Shown: one piece after another, positions 42,186-52,770 of the stretch
Numbering within the stretch: the stretch's first letter is position 1
How the letters are laid out: each line of letters opens with the position of its first letter
Assembly (NCBI GenBank): GCA_900208305.1
Contig: OAPG01000018.1
Coordinates: 248,001 to 312,000, forward strand
Direction: 5' to 3'
Source of the DNA: Melanopsichium pennsylvanicum
Taxonomy: Eukaryota > Basidiomycota > Ustilaginomycetes > Ustilaginales
Length of the DNA stretch: 64,000 nt
Notes under the pieces: model-generated
The model's database searches: none
What the model was told of the DNA's origin: nothing
What the model saw: the letters and a program-made list of their open reading frames with translations, nothing else
Position numbers and translations under genes: made by a program

Positions 42186-45100
42186 ATGGCACTTCATCAG
42201 CTCTTCACCTTGGCATTTGCGCTGCATCTAGAGCCTCTACCGACCTTCAACTATGCTGCTGTGCCATATATCAGAGATCCTGGGCGAAGCACCGACTCAT
42301 TCGAGGAGCCAACGAGTCTAAGAGTCGGTGCAAACACCAAGCTAGAACCCATCTATACACGTCACCTTCCGCACACGGTAGACACACTTTCCTTTCTTCT
42401 CAACCATACTCGAGCTGTCGACGCTGTTGAGCCATTTGCCAAGCTCATCAGTCTGCTCGAAGAAGCAGACGATGATCCCGAGTTTCGCAATCTGCGCGAG
42501 TTCTTTGACGCAAGATATGGTGATGACGGCACCCTCGTTGGATCCGACAAAGACTCGCGCCACCGCGTGCGCAGTCTTTCTCGAGCGGCATCCACCAAAC
42601 ATCCAGGCCGGCGTCCAAGTCACGCCACCGAAGGTCGCAAGTCTTCCTTCGCCGCCAGTCTCGGTGGAGCCACTGCACTCAAGCTCAACTGGCTTCGTCG
42701 TAACAACAACGCAGACTCACACCATCACGAAGCATCTGATGATGAAGATTCACATTCAAGGATCTCAAGCAGTGGCCACGCTTCCAACCCAGCGCCACCT
42801 TCTGCTCCATATATCCGTCTCGCAAATCGATCCTCGTCATCCTCGCCGGCTAGTTCCGTGTCCTCATCCTCCCATCACGCACATCATGAGACAATCACAT
42901 TGGTCACATTCCGAGTTCGTCTTGACTTGCACACCGTCGGCCTGGCACCACCGCCACCAAAGCTTCGCTCCACCCGACAGCCCGAAACATCTGGCTCCAA
43001 TCTGCAACGCAGCGGCTCAGGCAGATCTACTTCGTCGTCCGATTGGATGCGACGCAGAGTGCGCGGCTCCAGCTTGACAAGCGGAGGTGCGCCGCTGAGG
43101 TCAGTGGCCAGTTCAGACAGCATGGCATCCCTAGGCGCCGTCTCAGCCATCGCTAATAGCAACGGTGACCATTCTGGTTTCTCGAGGCTGGCCATCGAGA
43201 CCGACTCTCCAGTGGATCCAAAGGCGAAGTCGAGGCTCACTCCATCCGCTGAAACCCCTCTGACGGCTAGCGCAGAGACCAATCTCCCAAGCATTACCGA
43301 AGGCGCTGTCACCAGTCTTCAGCAACCTTCCTCCCCGACGAGCGGCAAACCGAGTCGACGCCCTTCGATGATGTCCAAGTTGCTCGACTTTGGTAGGAAG
43401 AAATCCTTCCTCGACCGGGCCTTCAACGACTTACATGACAATCGTTCCGCATCTCCGGCTCCTTCTCATGATGACTCATCTTCTCAAAATGCCCCTGCCA
43501 TGGCTGGTCATCGAGCCAGCTTTCGCTCGCATTTGGGTCAACACATCGGCACCGGCACATCATCAAATGAAGAGGCGCTCGATCTAGAAGAAGAGGATGA
43601 CGAAGGAGCACTGCGCGCTCAAATCATGCGTAAAAATATCGATGAAGTCAACACAAAAAGCCGACGTCGTAGCTCGGCTGGAAGCTCTGGCAAGAGTCAT
43701 GCTGCAACAAAGCCCACTTCCCACGATCTGCGGCCAGTGCAGGAGGATGACATGCCGGACCTCACCATAGTCTCATCACGTTCCAGCATTGGCACAACCT
43801 TTTCCGGGCATGGAATCGCAGAGGAATCATTCGGAGGCAACGTTTCGGCTGAGGGCGCCAGTAGGCCATCAGGAAAGCCGCGACCGGCTGCATTCATGGA
43901 TGGCGGTGACTTCTTGTCGCTCTTTCGAGCGGCATCGACCATGGGTTTCGAGTCGATCGGGGATCCGCTTGACCTTCAGAAGCCAAGCAGTTTTGTGGAT
44001 GGCGTTCAAGGAGTTGTGACTACGCCAGGACAGGAGAACGTGCGCTCATCCGTCCCAGGGCAAGCGCATGTCTCGGGCACTGGCAGCACCAATACTCCCT
44101 CCATCAGGACCCCTCAAGTCCATCCAACAAACGGCTCCTTGCCCGTCACGCCTGGCAAGTCAGTCCGGTCGCTTGATCTCGACCGTTCTCCCCTCTCTCC
44201 TTCAGCAGCCAGCAACCCGATCGACGCGAGCTTCAAGCTCGGCGCATCTCTGGCGCAAAATAGCGGAGAGGAGGAAGCTTGGTGGCCTTGTGGCGACGTC
44301 GACCCGCTTCCAGTCAGTGTCGCCAGTGCGCTAGGCCAAGCGTTGGGCTGGGAAGGCATCATGCATCTCTGCTACGGCAAAGGCAGCCGAGGTGCAGCCG
44401 AAGGCAATTATATCGCTCTTGGCAAGGCAGCAGCGCTCGATCAGGCCAACAAAGTGCAGGAGCGAAGCGTTTTGGCGTGGAGGACAGGTGTTGCGAGTGC
44501 AGGTACTTCCCCACCGAAAGCCGATCAGCTGCCATCACTGCACGAACTCAATTCAGCTGACTTGGCAACCATTGCGGGATCTCTAAATCAGAAGCTGAAT
44601 CTCGACTCGGCTGATCCCCTGCCTGAAGCCACAGGCCATGCAGCGCTGCTGGAGCGCCTTCATAGCAGGACGCCACAACGCTCCTCCACCGTCCCTGCAG
44701 CGCATGAAACTCCTTTCGCACAGCAGCAAGCAACAAACGGCTGGGCTCAGACACCGTTGCTCTTCGGCACCAAGGTCAATCAAGCAAGGACTTGGGAGCA
44801 CTGGCAGGCGCTTTTCAGAAGCATCAAAGGTTGGGTTGATGAATACGAGAAAGCGAGGGTCCATGGCGGCCTCGCTCGTGAAATCGGTCTCGACCGACCG
44901 GTCGAGCCAGCAGTTAGAACGAATGAAGCAGACAGTACGAACAACAGCATCATTCTCTCAGCCCCAATCAACATCGAGCCTGCAAGTCCGGACATGCATG
45001 TCCCGCTGACAATGGGTTCCCCGCCGGTACCGTCTGCCGAAGTGCTCAAAGTGCCTCGTGACAAGGTGGATGTGTTGACGCTGTCGAAAGTGCTGGGCGC

Positions 45101-45713
45101 TTCCTTGAGCATCTCGCCGTGTGTCCTTGCAGATGCAACAAATCGAGCACACGGCTTCCGACGTCGAGTGGGAATCCCTGAAGGTCTTCCCCTGGGGCCC
45201 GAAGATGAAGAAACCATCGACTATACCTGGTCTCGCAAGAAACTCTCGGTAGAGCACTTTGCCACAGCCCTTACCATCAGCTGCGACTCCACTCTTCATT
45301 ATCTGACTCAACTCGCCACCTCCAATTGGCTTCATCGCTCAGCATGGGAACTTGACTACCTCGAAATGTGCGTCTTCAAGTCTCCCCTCGTTGCCGATCG
45401 TTTCCCGCCACCTGGCGAAGCAGTGGTCCCTCATTCGCAATCGTACCGTCCAGCAAAAGGCACTGCAGATCGCTCAAGGTTGTGTCCGAACCCAGACGAA
45501 GCAGGCGCTTGGGATCCAGACACATGGAAGAGATGGTTGATCTCGATCAAGGAAGGAGACATCATTGTGCCGGCAATCGCTTGGCAGGCTTGGTGGACTC
45601 TCATCAGCGTGCTCAATGGCGCAGATGGGACCGGGAGGTGTTACGACTTGCAGGTCAAAGCAACGGAGGAGCCTTTCGAGGCTTTGACGGATTTGAATGC
45701 CGTCTATCTGTGA
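42186..45713 (+). CDS. Large protein of unknown function
   Basis: 1175 residues in one exon. I do not recognise a family. The first 115 residues look folded (ALHLEPLPTFNYAAVPYI, TLSFLLNHTRAVDAVEPFA, LLEEADDDPEFRNLREFF). A long Ser/His/Arg-rich disordered middle follows (about 120-690, with repeated RRPS and SGSGRS patches). From about residue 695 a folded C-terminal half returns: EEAWWPCGDVDPLPVSVASALGQALGW, DVLTLSKVLGASLSISPCVLADATNRAHGFRRR, and a tryptophan-rich end (WLHRSAWELDYLEM, WAWDPDTW-like, AWQAWWTLISVLNG). The alternation of folded ends and a disordered middle suggests a regulatory or scaffold protein. No signal peptide or membrane helix is evident. Confidence 0.8.
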   Translation: MALHQLFTLAFALHLEPLPTFNYAAVPYIRDPGRSTDSFEEPTSLRVGANTKLEPIYTRHLPHTVDTLSFLLNHTRAVDAVEPFAKLISLLEEADDDPEFRNLREFFDARYGDDGTLVGSDKDSRHRVRSLSRAASTKHPGRRPSHATEGRKSSFAASLGGATALKLNWLRRNNNADSHHHEASDDEDSHSRISSSGHASNPAPPSAPYIRLANRSSSSSPASSVSSSSHHAHHETITLVTFRVRLDLHTVGLAPPPPKLRSTRQPETSGSNLQRSGSGRSTSSSDWMRRRVRGSSLTSGGAPLRSVASSDSMASLGAVSAIANSNGDHSGFSRLAIETDSPVDPKAKSRLTPSAETPLTASAETNLPSITEGAVTSLQQPSSPTSGKPSRRPSMMSKLLDFGRKKSFLDRAFNDLHDNRSASPAPSHDDSSSQNAPAMAGHRASFRSHLGQHIGTGTSSNEEALDLEEEDDEGALRAQIMRKNIDEVNTKSRRRSSAGSSGKSHAATKPTSHDLRPVQEDDMPDLTIVSSRSSIGTTFSGHGIAEESFGGNVSAEGASRPSGKPRPAAFMDGGDFLSLFRAASTMGFESIGDPLDLQKPSSFVDGVQGVVTTPGQENVRSSVPGQAHVSGTGSTNTPSIRTPQVHPTNGSLPVTPGKSVRSLDLDRSPLSPSAASNPIDASFKLGASLAQNSGEEEAWWPCGDVDPLPVSVASALGQALGWEGIMHLCYGKGSRGAAEGNYIALGKAAALDQANKVQERSVLAWRTGVASAGTSPPKADQLPSLHELNSADLATIAGSLNQKLNLDSADPLPEATGHAALLERLHSRTPQRSSTVPAAHETPFAQQQATNGWAQTPLLFGTKVNQARTWEHWQALFRSIKGWVDEYEKARVHGGLAREIGLDRPVEPAVRTNEADSTNNSIILSAPINIEPASPDMHVPLTMGSPPVPSAEVLKVPRDKVDVLTLSKVLGASLSISPCVLADATNRAHGFRRRVGIPEGLPLGPEDEETIDYTWSRKKLSVEHFATALTISCDSTLHYLTQLATSNWLHRSAWELDYLEMCVFKSPLVADRFPPPGEAVVPHSQSYRPAKGTADRSRLCPNPDEAGAWDPDTWKRWLISIKEGDIIVPAIAWQAWWTLISVLNGADGTGRCYDLQVKATEEPFEALTDLNAVYL

Positions 45714-46355
45714 AGTGGCTGGCTCCTTGCAATCAAATAATGTTTTGCAACTCATTCTATGTCTGACATGAGTTGTTACACTGTGCAATCTGGATGATAA
45801 CTTCATACAGGCTCAGGCAATTGCCAACCTCAGTGTTTGGTCTAAGTGTGGAATCCTCTTGAACATGAGGGCTTGCTGATCCTGTTTGCTCTTGTGGGCA
45901 AGTGCAATTAGGGAGGTTTTGCACAAGCACTGTTGAAAAATCTTGAGCTGGGTGTTTCTAGGTGCCCCAGACAAACTAAGAATCTAACACTTTCGAAAAA
46001 AGGCTCGCACCGTCCAACACCTGCAAGCGAAATGCACGCGTTCGTCGATGCTGCAGATGCTGAGAGAGCAACAAACACGAAAGGCACACCTCATCCTCCC
46101 GCAATGCTCTCGGCATATCAACCTGGCCTGAATCAATTCTCTCCTGATAGCAACGAAACGCCCATTCTCTCACCATTTCGAGCGCTGATCGAGATTTTGT
46201 CAACCACCACCCTGGATACATCAACACGATTCTTTATCCTTGTCTTCATATCTGATCAAAGCTTCCAGCAAATGCTCCTCCAAAGACGTCTCTGAGAGCT
46301 CGGGCGCTTGCTGCCTGCGGCTGTTCACGATCAATCAGCAACACTATTCGACCGC
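45714..46355. promoter_or_regulatory. Spacer upstream of the NIPA-type transporter
   Basis: No gene is seen. A 120-codon plus-strand frame (45933-46295) lacks family features and is not called. Confidence 0.4.
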
Positions 46356-48737
46356 ATGGACACAGGCATGTTGGCCATTAGCTTCTCGGAGGACGCGCAT
46401 CCACGTGCGCCCTTCAGCGTGGCCACTGCCATCGCTCTTGGTCTCATTGCGAGCTTCATTCAAAGTCTGGGCCTCACCATCCAACGCAAGTCGCACCTCG
46501 TCAATGAATCGCTTGCTCCTGCTCGACGAAGGACGGAATGGAAACGCCCATTATGGCTCATGGGCTTCGTCATCTTTCTCGTCGCTAATATCGGCGGCAC
46601 TATATTTCAGATTGGTGCTTTACCTATTGTCATGCTTGCCCCCCTCGGAGCGGTTAGTCTACTCTACAATGCGGTCCTGGCGCGCTTCTTGCTCAACGAC
46701 TTGCTGTCCAAATACATGGTCATGGGAACAGCGCTTATCGCGACGGGCGCAATTTTGATCGGCTACTTTGGTGTAGTGCCTTCTCCAACCCACAGCCTGG
46801 ATGAGCTGTTGGATCTCTATGCGCGGCCGACCTTCGTGGCATTCGCGACCATCTTCACGTTTGTCTTTGTTGGCGTCCTCACGGTCTCGCATCTGACCGA
46901 ATGGCAGCTTCACACTCGACTCTACCGCAACTCTCTTCCCAGCAGACCGCAGAAGCCGAAGCACAGGAGTGGATATGAGCTGCGAGGCAGGCTCCGCAGG
47001 AGGTGGTCCGCTCCGACGCTAGCACCGGTCGTCGAAGTCAGCGAAAGCAGCTCGGGCATCGCCACCCCCGTGCTTGCAGGTAGGGATGAGGCAGGCAGGG
47101 AAGAGGCCGAACCACCTTCCCATTCCAAACGCGACTACGGCTCACTGGGTCGATCTGAACTCAACCAGCGCAAACGCAAAAAAGGTATCGATGTTCCCCG
47201 TCTTGAGCTTCGCGAGGCCGAACAACGCATCGACGCCGAGACGGTGAAACAAACAAAGCTCGGTCTTGCTGTAGCATACGGCGGTGCTAGTGGCACGCTT
47301 TCCGGTGCGTGTCTCCTCCTGGCAAAGTCAGGCGTAGAGCTCCTCATGCTCACCTTCTCAGGCCAAAACCAATTCTCTCGATGGCAAAGTTGGCTCCTTA
47401 TCGGCATCCTCCTCGCAGCAGCTCTCCTACAGCTGTGGTACCTCAACAAGGCGCTAAAACTTGCCGATCCTACCCTTGTCTGCCCGCTTGCATTTTGCTT
47501 CTACAACACGTCAAGTATCGCCCTGGGTCTGGTGTACTTTGACCAGATCGGAGCACTAGCATGGTACGACCTGGTCCTGGTTGTCGTAGGTACAGCGGTG
47601 CTGTTGGGCGGGGTCTGGACGGTGTCACTGCATGGCAACGAGGACAATTGCGATGGTGGAGCTGTATGTGAGGAAAGAGAGCCGCTGCTTGCTTCGCCAG
47701 ATAGATCGAGGCGGGCCACGGACGCTGACTATGAAGGGCTAATTGCGGCGAATGCGGCTGGTGTTGCGGGGCCACATTTGCCACCTGTGTCTATGTCACC
47801 ACATTCATCGAGCTTTGTCGATCACAACGTGGCGCCGCTAACCAGCCCAGAGGAGGCGACACTGACGTTGCATCACGATGATCCTGCTTATTATCCAGAT
47901 AGCGCCAGCAGCAGTGCAAGAAGCACACCTCAATTAGGCGCCGCTTCGATGACCAAGCGCCGTTTTGGTTCACACGGCAACACAGCGCAACGCAGACCTA
48001 CCATCACCTTAGATTTTCCTCTTCGAGATGACTTGTTCTCCCCGAAACATGATGCTTTCTTTTCGTCTCAGCAAGACGTCGAGTCGCACGCTGCCGTCAC
48101 CGCATCACTCACATTTCACCACACACCCGAGGCTTCAGATCATGATGGCTCAACCGCTGGCAAACGGAAGCCCTCTTTATACCACACCATCATCGAGCAC
48201 GGCCTCTCTATCGGCATCAGTCCCAGCTCTCCCGGGTTCCACCTGCAGCCTCGCTCGCCGTCGCTGTCGAGGGCGACTTCGAGTTGGCAGCACCACCCTG
48301 GTTCCAGGCATCCTCAAAGGAGCATGAGTGAGGCTGATGCCCCGTCGGCCGTCTCGGGACATCGAAAAACACTGAGACAAGGTACGAGAGTGGACGGTGG
48401 TAGTGAAGACTCGACACATAGCATCATCAGTGGTGACAGTGGGCAAGGGACGACAGAAGAGATCAACGCAGGCAGTTCGAGTTTCGGCATGTTACTAGAT
48501 CAGATCGATCTCAGTAGACGGCTCGACGCTGTTGGAATTCGTAAGGAGAACGAAAGGTGGTGGTGGTCCAAGTTCAAGCCGTGGCAAAAGACGAAGCGGG
48601 TGGAAAGCGTGGTCGAAGAGGAGAGCGATGCAGGGAGTGTGATTGTGACAAGTGACAGCAATGGAAGTCTGCTGGCTGCCCCTGTTGATGAACAAAGGCC
48701 TCAGGGAGTTGGACTGGGCATTAGTGCCAGTGGTTGA
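46356..48737 (+). CDS. NIPA-type magnesium transporter
   Basis: 793 residues in one exon; the first in-frame ATG is at 46356 (MDTGMLAISF). The NIPA/DUF803 core starts at AIALGLIASFIQSLGLTIQRKSH (about 30-52), followed by WLMGFVIFLVANIGGTIFQIGALPIVMLAPLGAVSLLYN (about 72-110) and further helices, to about nine in all, interrupted by a cytosolic Arg-rich loop (about 195-290). The membrane part ends with ALAWYDLVLVVVGTAVLLGGVWTVSL (about 418-443). The last 350 residues are a Ser/His-rich cytosolic tail. NIPA proteins move Mg2+ across plasma or endosomal membranes; here that role is inferred from family. The long tail is unusual compared with about 330-400 aa animal NIPAs. Confidence 0.88.
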   Translation: MDTGMLAISFSEDAHPRAPFSVATAIALGLIASFIQSLGLTIQRKSHLVNESLAPARRRTEWKRPLWLMGFVIFLVANIGGTIFQIGALPIVMLAPLGAVSLLYNAVLARFLLNDLLSKYMVMGTALIATGAILIGYFGVVPSPTHSLDELLDLYARPTFVAFATIFTFVFVGVLTVSHLTEWQLHTRLYRNSLPSRPQKPKHRSGYELRGRLRRRWSAPTLAPVVEVSESSSGIATPVLAGRDEAGREEAEPPSHSKRDYGSLGRSELNQRKRKKGIDVPRLELREAEQRIDAETVKQTKLGLAVAYGGASGTLSGACLLLAKSGVELLMLTFSGQNQFSRWQSWLLIGILLAAALLQLWYLNKALKLADPTLVCPLAFCFYNTSSIALGLVYFDQIGALAWYDLVLVVVGTAVLLGGVWTVSLHGNEDNCDGGAVCEEREPLLASPDRSRRATDADYEGLIAANAAGVAGPHLPPVSMSPHSSSFVDHNVAPLTSPEEATLTLHHDDPAYYPDSASSSARSTPQLGAASMTKRRFGSHGNTAQRRPTITLDFPLRDDLFSPKHDAFFSSQQDVESHAAVTASLTFHHTPEASDHDGSTAGKRKPSLYHTIIEHGLSIGISPSSPGFHLQPRSPSLSRATSSWQHHPGSRHPQRSMSEADAPSAVSGHRKTLRQGTRVDGGSEDSTHSIISGDSGQGTTEEINAGSSSFGMLLDQIDLSRRLDAVGIRKENERWWWSKFKPWQKTKRVESVVEEESDAGSVIVTSDSNGSLLAAPVDEQRPQGVGLGISASG

Positions 48738-48957
48738 GATTCACGATGGAGACTTTCATGCTCATCAATTGCAATTCAGCAGGACACTCGCTTGCGCCAA
48801 TGGTACACCCCGGAATGCTCGATTCAAACGATGTACAAGCAGACACGACGCTGCACAGACGATGGATTCCCTTTTCCTTCTTGAGATAGGCACTCTTATA
48901 TGCATGGTATCGTTGGCTTACAGTAGTCGAAATAAAGTGGGATTGAGGACGGGAATA
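48738..48957. other. Short convergent spacer NIPA/MON1
   Basis: 220 bases with no gene; likely the two 3' UTRs. Confidence 0.5.
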
Positions 48958-51618
48958 TCAAAAACTTCCCGCATTGACCAGGAAGAGATCCTTTTCGTTT
49001 GTCTTGATCCACTTTGTCAGTCCGTTTGCAATTGCCACCACTGCCGACTTGCTCACTTGTGGATTCACGCAGAGGTACAATTCGAACGGGCTCGTGATCC
49101 ATCCCAGCACCTGCTCGTGTTCGGTCTTGACCAATTGCATCTTGAGTCGTCGATCTGCATCGAGCAACGGCCTTTGAGGCTGGCTTGTCCCGAAGCCTAA
49201 GGCTGAAATGCTTCCTTCCAACATGCCCTTGGTGGAATTCAAAGTAGCGGCAGGAATTGTGGGATTTGAAGACGTAATATTCTCGCCGTTCCCTCCTCCA
49301 CCAGCAGTGTTATTGGTAGGAGGGACTGGGTGGTGAATGTTGTTGTGCACGAGAGAGTACAACGTGAAGAGGCGCTTGCGATCGGTCGCGTTGATGCTGT
49401 AAGGCTCGGGGAGGGTAGGCGAGGTAAGTTGGATGGTGCTGTTGCTGCGGTACACAAAATGGCGCAAGCCTGGCAGGCCTAATTCGGCACATGTGTACGC
49501 GGATACTCGTGGAGAGCCTTCTTCCATGTTGATTGGATCTGAAAGGTGACGGGCAAGAGCTAGAATGAGGCGTTGAAAAGTCGTGTGCCATGCTTCCGAG
49601 ATTTCGTCGCCCTTGCGCAACTTTGAGGTCGACCATGGTTGGGAGGCATTCTTTTTGTATTTCGTACTGGCCATGGACGCCGGGTTGGATGCCTCTGGTG
49701 TCGACGGAGAGTTGGCGACGAGCGATGAGATCCATGCAGAGACAGTTGGGAAAGCATCCTTGTCCGCCGTGACGACGATGACTGCAAGCTCTGAGGGCGA
49801 CATTCTTTCTCCCTTCCGTGCTTCCCGGGCAGTGGTGGTCCAGCTTTCTGGGTCCAAGAACTTGACGTATGCGTGAACAAAGCCTTGCGGTGCGAATTTG
49901 GGCATGCTGAACGGAAGCCAGATTTCTGCCTCTTCCGAACCGCCAGATCGCTTGATTGACCTGCTGCCCATGACTGTGTTGATCAGCAGTAACAGGTCTA
50001 TTGGATGCACAGAGTGTTTCCGCGGTCTGAGAAGCGTGACGACCCTGCCATTCGCAATCAACAGGACGTAAAGCAGGTCTTTGGGTCTGTGTGGCTGAGT
50101 GCTCGAGCTCGATTCTGCCGCTGGTGGCTGTAATGCGATGGTGAGCTGATCACGCAAGTTGGGCATGGTGATCCGGATGGGCTGCAGCGCTTGCAACCAC
50201 CATTGGTGGCACGATGCCCAGTCCGTCACCACCCGCTTTGCTGCTTCTGCTTCCAACCCATTTTCATCGTCATCAGTCTCATTTGCATTCAGCTGGGTGA
50301 CCAAGTAGTTGAAGATGCCCTCCGTCCCTTCTAGCAACCTCCTCAGATCAAAATTCGGCATCCTCCCAAACAGCCTACTAAGCTGGCTTGCCGAGACCAA
50401 GCTGATCACTTGCAAGTAAAGATACTCCAGATGCTGACGGAGCGTCGACGGCTCCTCGTTCCAGTTGCTCACGCACACGAGGTAGAGTGGAGAACGAAGC
50501 AGAAAGGCTATGAGGAGATCACCTTGACGGATGAAGCGAAGCTTGTCGAAGTCCTCGTCGGCGAAGATGGAAATGAGGGCTTGCATGACGCCCACTTGTG
50601 TTGTGGCTGATTCATCTTCCTCGTCGCTCTCGTCGGCAGCAATTTTGTCCACAGCTTCCTCGTCGCCATTTGAAGCGGGCTTTGGTGGTGAAGAAGATGA
50701 CTGACGGCGAAAGCGATGGCGCTTGGTACGAGACAGGGAGGCGTGCGAAATGTAGATTGGTTTCCCAGCCGATGAGAGGATATAATACTTCCGATCAGCA
50801 TATTGCTCCTGTTCATCGGTTGCCGGATGGTCTAGGCCCTCTACCCGACAGTCCTCATCGACAGATTCATGCCGCATTGCCAGCTCTTGAGGCTGGGCGC
50901 TACGAATAGGGTCGGCTTGCTGCGTCTCGACAAACTCCTTCGGAATGGCCCGGCTGCTAGATGATGCATCCCGGCTGTTGCTTCTACTGCGAAATTTGCT
51001 ACTCGCCCGACTGACTGAAAGCTGTGACCATCGTGAACGTAGACTTTGATTCTGGATGGCTCTATCTGCAGCCGCTTTATCATTCACGCGATGCAGCAAG
51101 TCGAGCGCATGTATGCTCGAACTTGTCGTTATCCCGATCACTTCTGGTTCATCTTCTGCTGCATCGTTGAAAGCTCCCTCGCTGTTGTGTTGGCTTCTGT
51201 CCGAGCTCTGACGCGAAGATACTCGTACTTTGGACTCGGTCAGCTGCGCTTGATCCTCTGACAAGCCGACGATGGCTGGCGTGGTGGAGGGGTGTTGTGT
51301 GGAAGGGGAGAATGAGGGCTCGGGTATCGGGGTAGGAGCTCGGGTGGAGGTAGAGCTTGCAGAGCTGGCAGAGGGTGTGGATAGATTTAGCGAGATAGAT
51401 ACATCGGCGGCGGTGCTCGTATTCGCACCTACGGTGATACGAGAGGAAGTCGTAGAAGGTGATACAGAGGCTGATGTCCAGGATTTTGTCAGAAGCGCGG
51501 TTGGACGAGATGGTGCTGGACGAGAGATGTTTGAGGTCGAACTTGAAGTTGAGGGCGACGAGTTGTCGTGAGTACAAGCAGCGTCTGCTTTACTGCTCGA
51601 TGATGCCATGGCCACCAT
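48958..51618 (-). CDS. MON1: Vacuolar fusion protein MON1
   Basis: 886 residues in one exon from the ATG at 51618; a second ATG nine bases on (51609) has the better context, so the true start is uncertain by three residues. After about 290 Ser/Thr-rich residues the first longin domain begins at RKYYILSSAGKPIYIS and continues through MQALISIFADEDFDKLRFIRQGDLLIAFLLRSPLYLVCVSNW and LRQHLEYLYLQVISLV. The second domain carries LLYVLLIANGRVVTLLRPRKHSVHPIDLLLL; the third follows with GFVHAYVKFL. MON1 with CCZ1 is the exchange factor that loads Rab7/Ypt7 on late endosomes and vacuoles. A retroelement starts within a few hundred bases upstream of the start. Confidence 0.93.
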   Translation of the reverse strand: MVAMASSSSKADAACTHDNSSPSTSSSTSNISRPAPSRPTALLTKSWTSASVSPSTTSSRITVGANTSTAADVSISLNLSTPSASSASSTSTRAPTPIPEPSFSPSTQHPSTTPAIVGLSEDQAQLTESKVRVSSRQSSDRSQHNSEGAFNDAAEDEPEVIGITTSSSIHALDLLHRVNDKAAADRAIQNQSLRSRWSQLSVSRASSKFRSRSNSRDASSSSRAIPKEFVETQQADPIRSAQPQELAMRHESVDEDCRVEGLDHPATDEQEQYADRKYYILSSAGKPIYISHASLSRTKRHRFRRQSSSSPPKPASNGDEEAVDKIAADESDEEDESATTQVGVMQALISIFADEDFDKLRFIRQGDLLIAFLLRSPLYLVCVSNWNEEPSTLRQHLEYLYLQVISLVSASQLSRLFGRMPNFDLRRLLEGTEGIFNYLVTQLNANETDDDENGLEAEAAKRVVTDWASCHQWWLQALQPIRITMPNLRDQLTIALQPPAAESSSSTQPHRPKDLLYVLLIANGRVVTLLRPRKHSVHPIDLLLLINTVMGSRSIKRSGGSEEAEIWLPFSMPKFAPQGFVHAYVKFLDPESWTTTAREARKGERMSPSELAVIVVTADKDAFPTVSAWISSLVANSPSTPEASNPASMASTKYKKNASQPWSTSKLRKGDEISEAWHTTFQRLILALARHLSDPINMEEGSPRVSAYTCAELGLPGLRHFVYRSNSTIQLTSPTLPEPYSINATDRKRLFTLYSLVHNNIHHPVPPTNNTAGGGGNGENITSSNPTIPAATLNSTKGMLEGSISALGFGTSQPQRPLLDADRRLKMQLVKTEHEQVLGWITSPFELYLCVNPQVSKSAVVAIANGLTKWIKTNEKDLFLVNAGSF

Positions 51619-52770
51619 ATGACCAAGTGTATTAGGAACACTACTTAGGGTGAAGAGGGAAAGCAGAGGATGTGCACAAAGGGTTGATGGTCCAAGTGTT
51701 GTTAGAGTGTCAGGTACGGACACTTTCGTCAATGGCCAGATAAAGGTCACGTGCTCGGCCGGCACCGCAGTCGTGAGCTCAAGCTCAATCGCGGCTCCAG
51801 CTTAGTACAGCTGAGCCGTGGTCTCACACACTCCCTCTTCTCCTCTCCATCATCTTCAACACACAGACCTCGCCGAGGCTGCGTTTTTCCTTGCATTTTC
51901 GCTGCACCACCATCTCGACCGGCCTCTGCAACTCAGCTTCACCCCCCTCTCTTTCCTTCGGTGCCACCGATCCGCGCCGTGGGACCCCAAGCTCCCCTCC
52001 CTTCTCGACTGCTGCCCATATCGCCCTTTGGTCCAGGCGATCGACAAAAGGTCCCGCGCGCTTGGCAAGCCGTGGTAGATACCTCGACCCGCTATCTCGA
52101 GAGTTGTGCCTCGAGATCCAACAAGCTACTCGCTAGGGGTTGATCGCCCTGGCCATCTCTGTTGGCTCGACACGATCAGCGCCGGCTTTCATCCCCCGCG
52201 CTCAGCAGGCCCCTCAACTCGCACAAGGGGTAACACACCCCCGGTCTGACAAACCGGGATCATCCTCGTGGGGTGGCTTCCGTGCAATACGGTTCGCAGG
52301 TGTCAGTCTCACGTCTTACCAGCGCTGGGCCCAACAGCGTCAAGAAACTGGGACTTCGCCGGGCAGCACAAGCCTCTCGCACTTGTGTTCTCATCTGTCG
52401 ATTGTCTCGACAGCAACAGCGTCACCAACACTCGTGACGAGCGACCTTCGCTGGGGCTCCAGCAGCGTCAAGAATAGGTCTCAACGGAGCTCGGCGTGCT
52501 AAAACACGACCGATTCATCTACTGGCTGGTCCCCAGTAGCGACAGCGTCACCAGCACTTGTGACGAACACCATCGCCGCGGAGCTCAACGGCGTCAAGAA
52601 TTGGTCGCGACGAGCGGGCGTTGTTAAACGCCATCGCCGACGAATCGTACACCTTGCAAAGGAGCCTGGCAAGCCCTCGTAAGCTCTGCACTTTTCTTTC
52701 TCACTCTGCGATCCTGTGTTGACTGGTCTGGCACACCATCGCACACGCTCTCCAGAGTCTTTTTCCCCCA
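51619..52770. other. MON1 upstream region and leader of the DIRS-like element
   Basis: MON1's promoter must lie in the first few hundred bases. The rest is C/T- and then G/C-rich and leads into the retroelement's first frame at 52771. The exact element boundary was not found. A diverged tandem repeat lies at about 52405-52630. Confidence 0.4.
52405..52630 (+). repeat. Two diverged tandem units of about 125 bp
   Basis: Both units contain GCGTCACCA followed by CACT-GTGACGA, then AGCGTCAAGAAT or GGCGTCAAGAAT, and a closing TTAAAC or TAAAAC. The units start near 52418 and 52544. They sit in the untranslated leader of the DIRS-like element. Confidence 0.6.
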
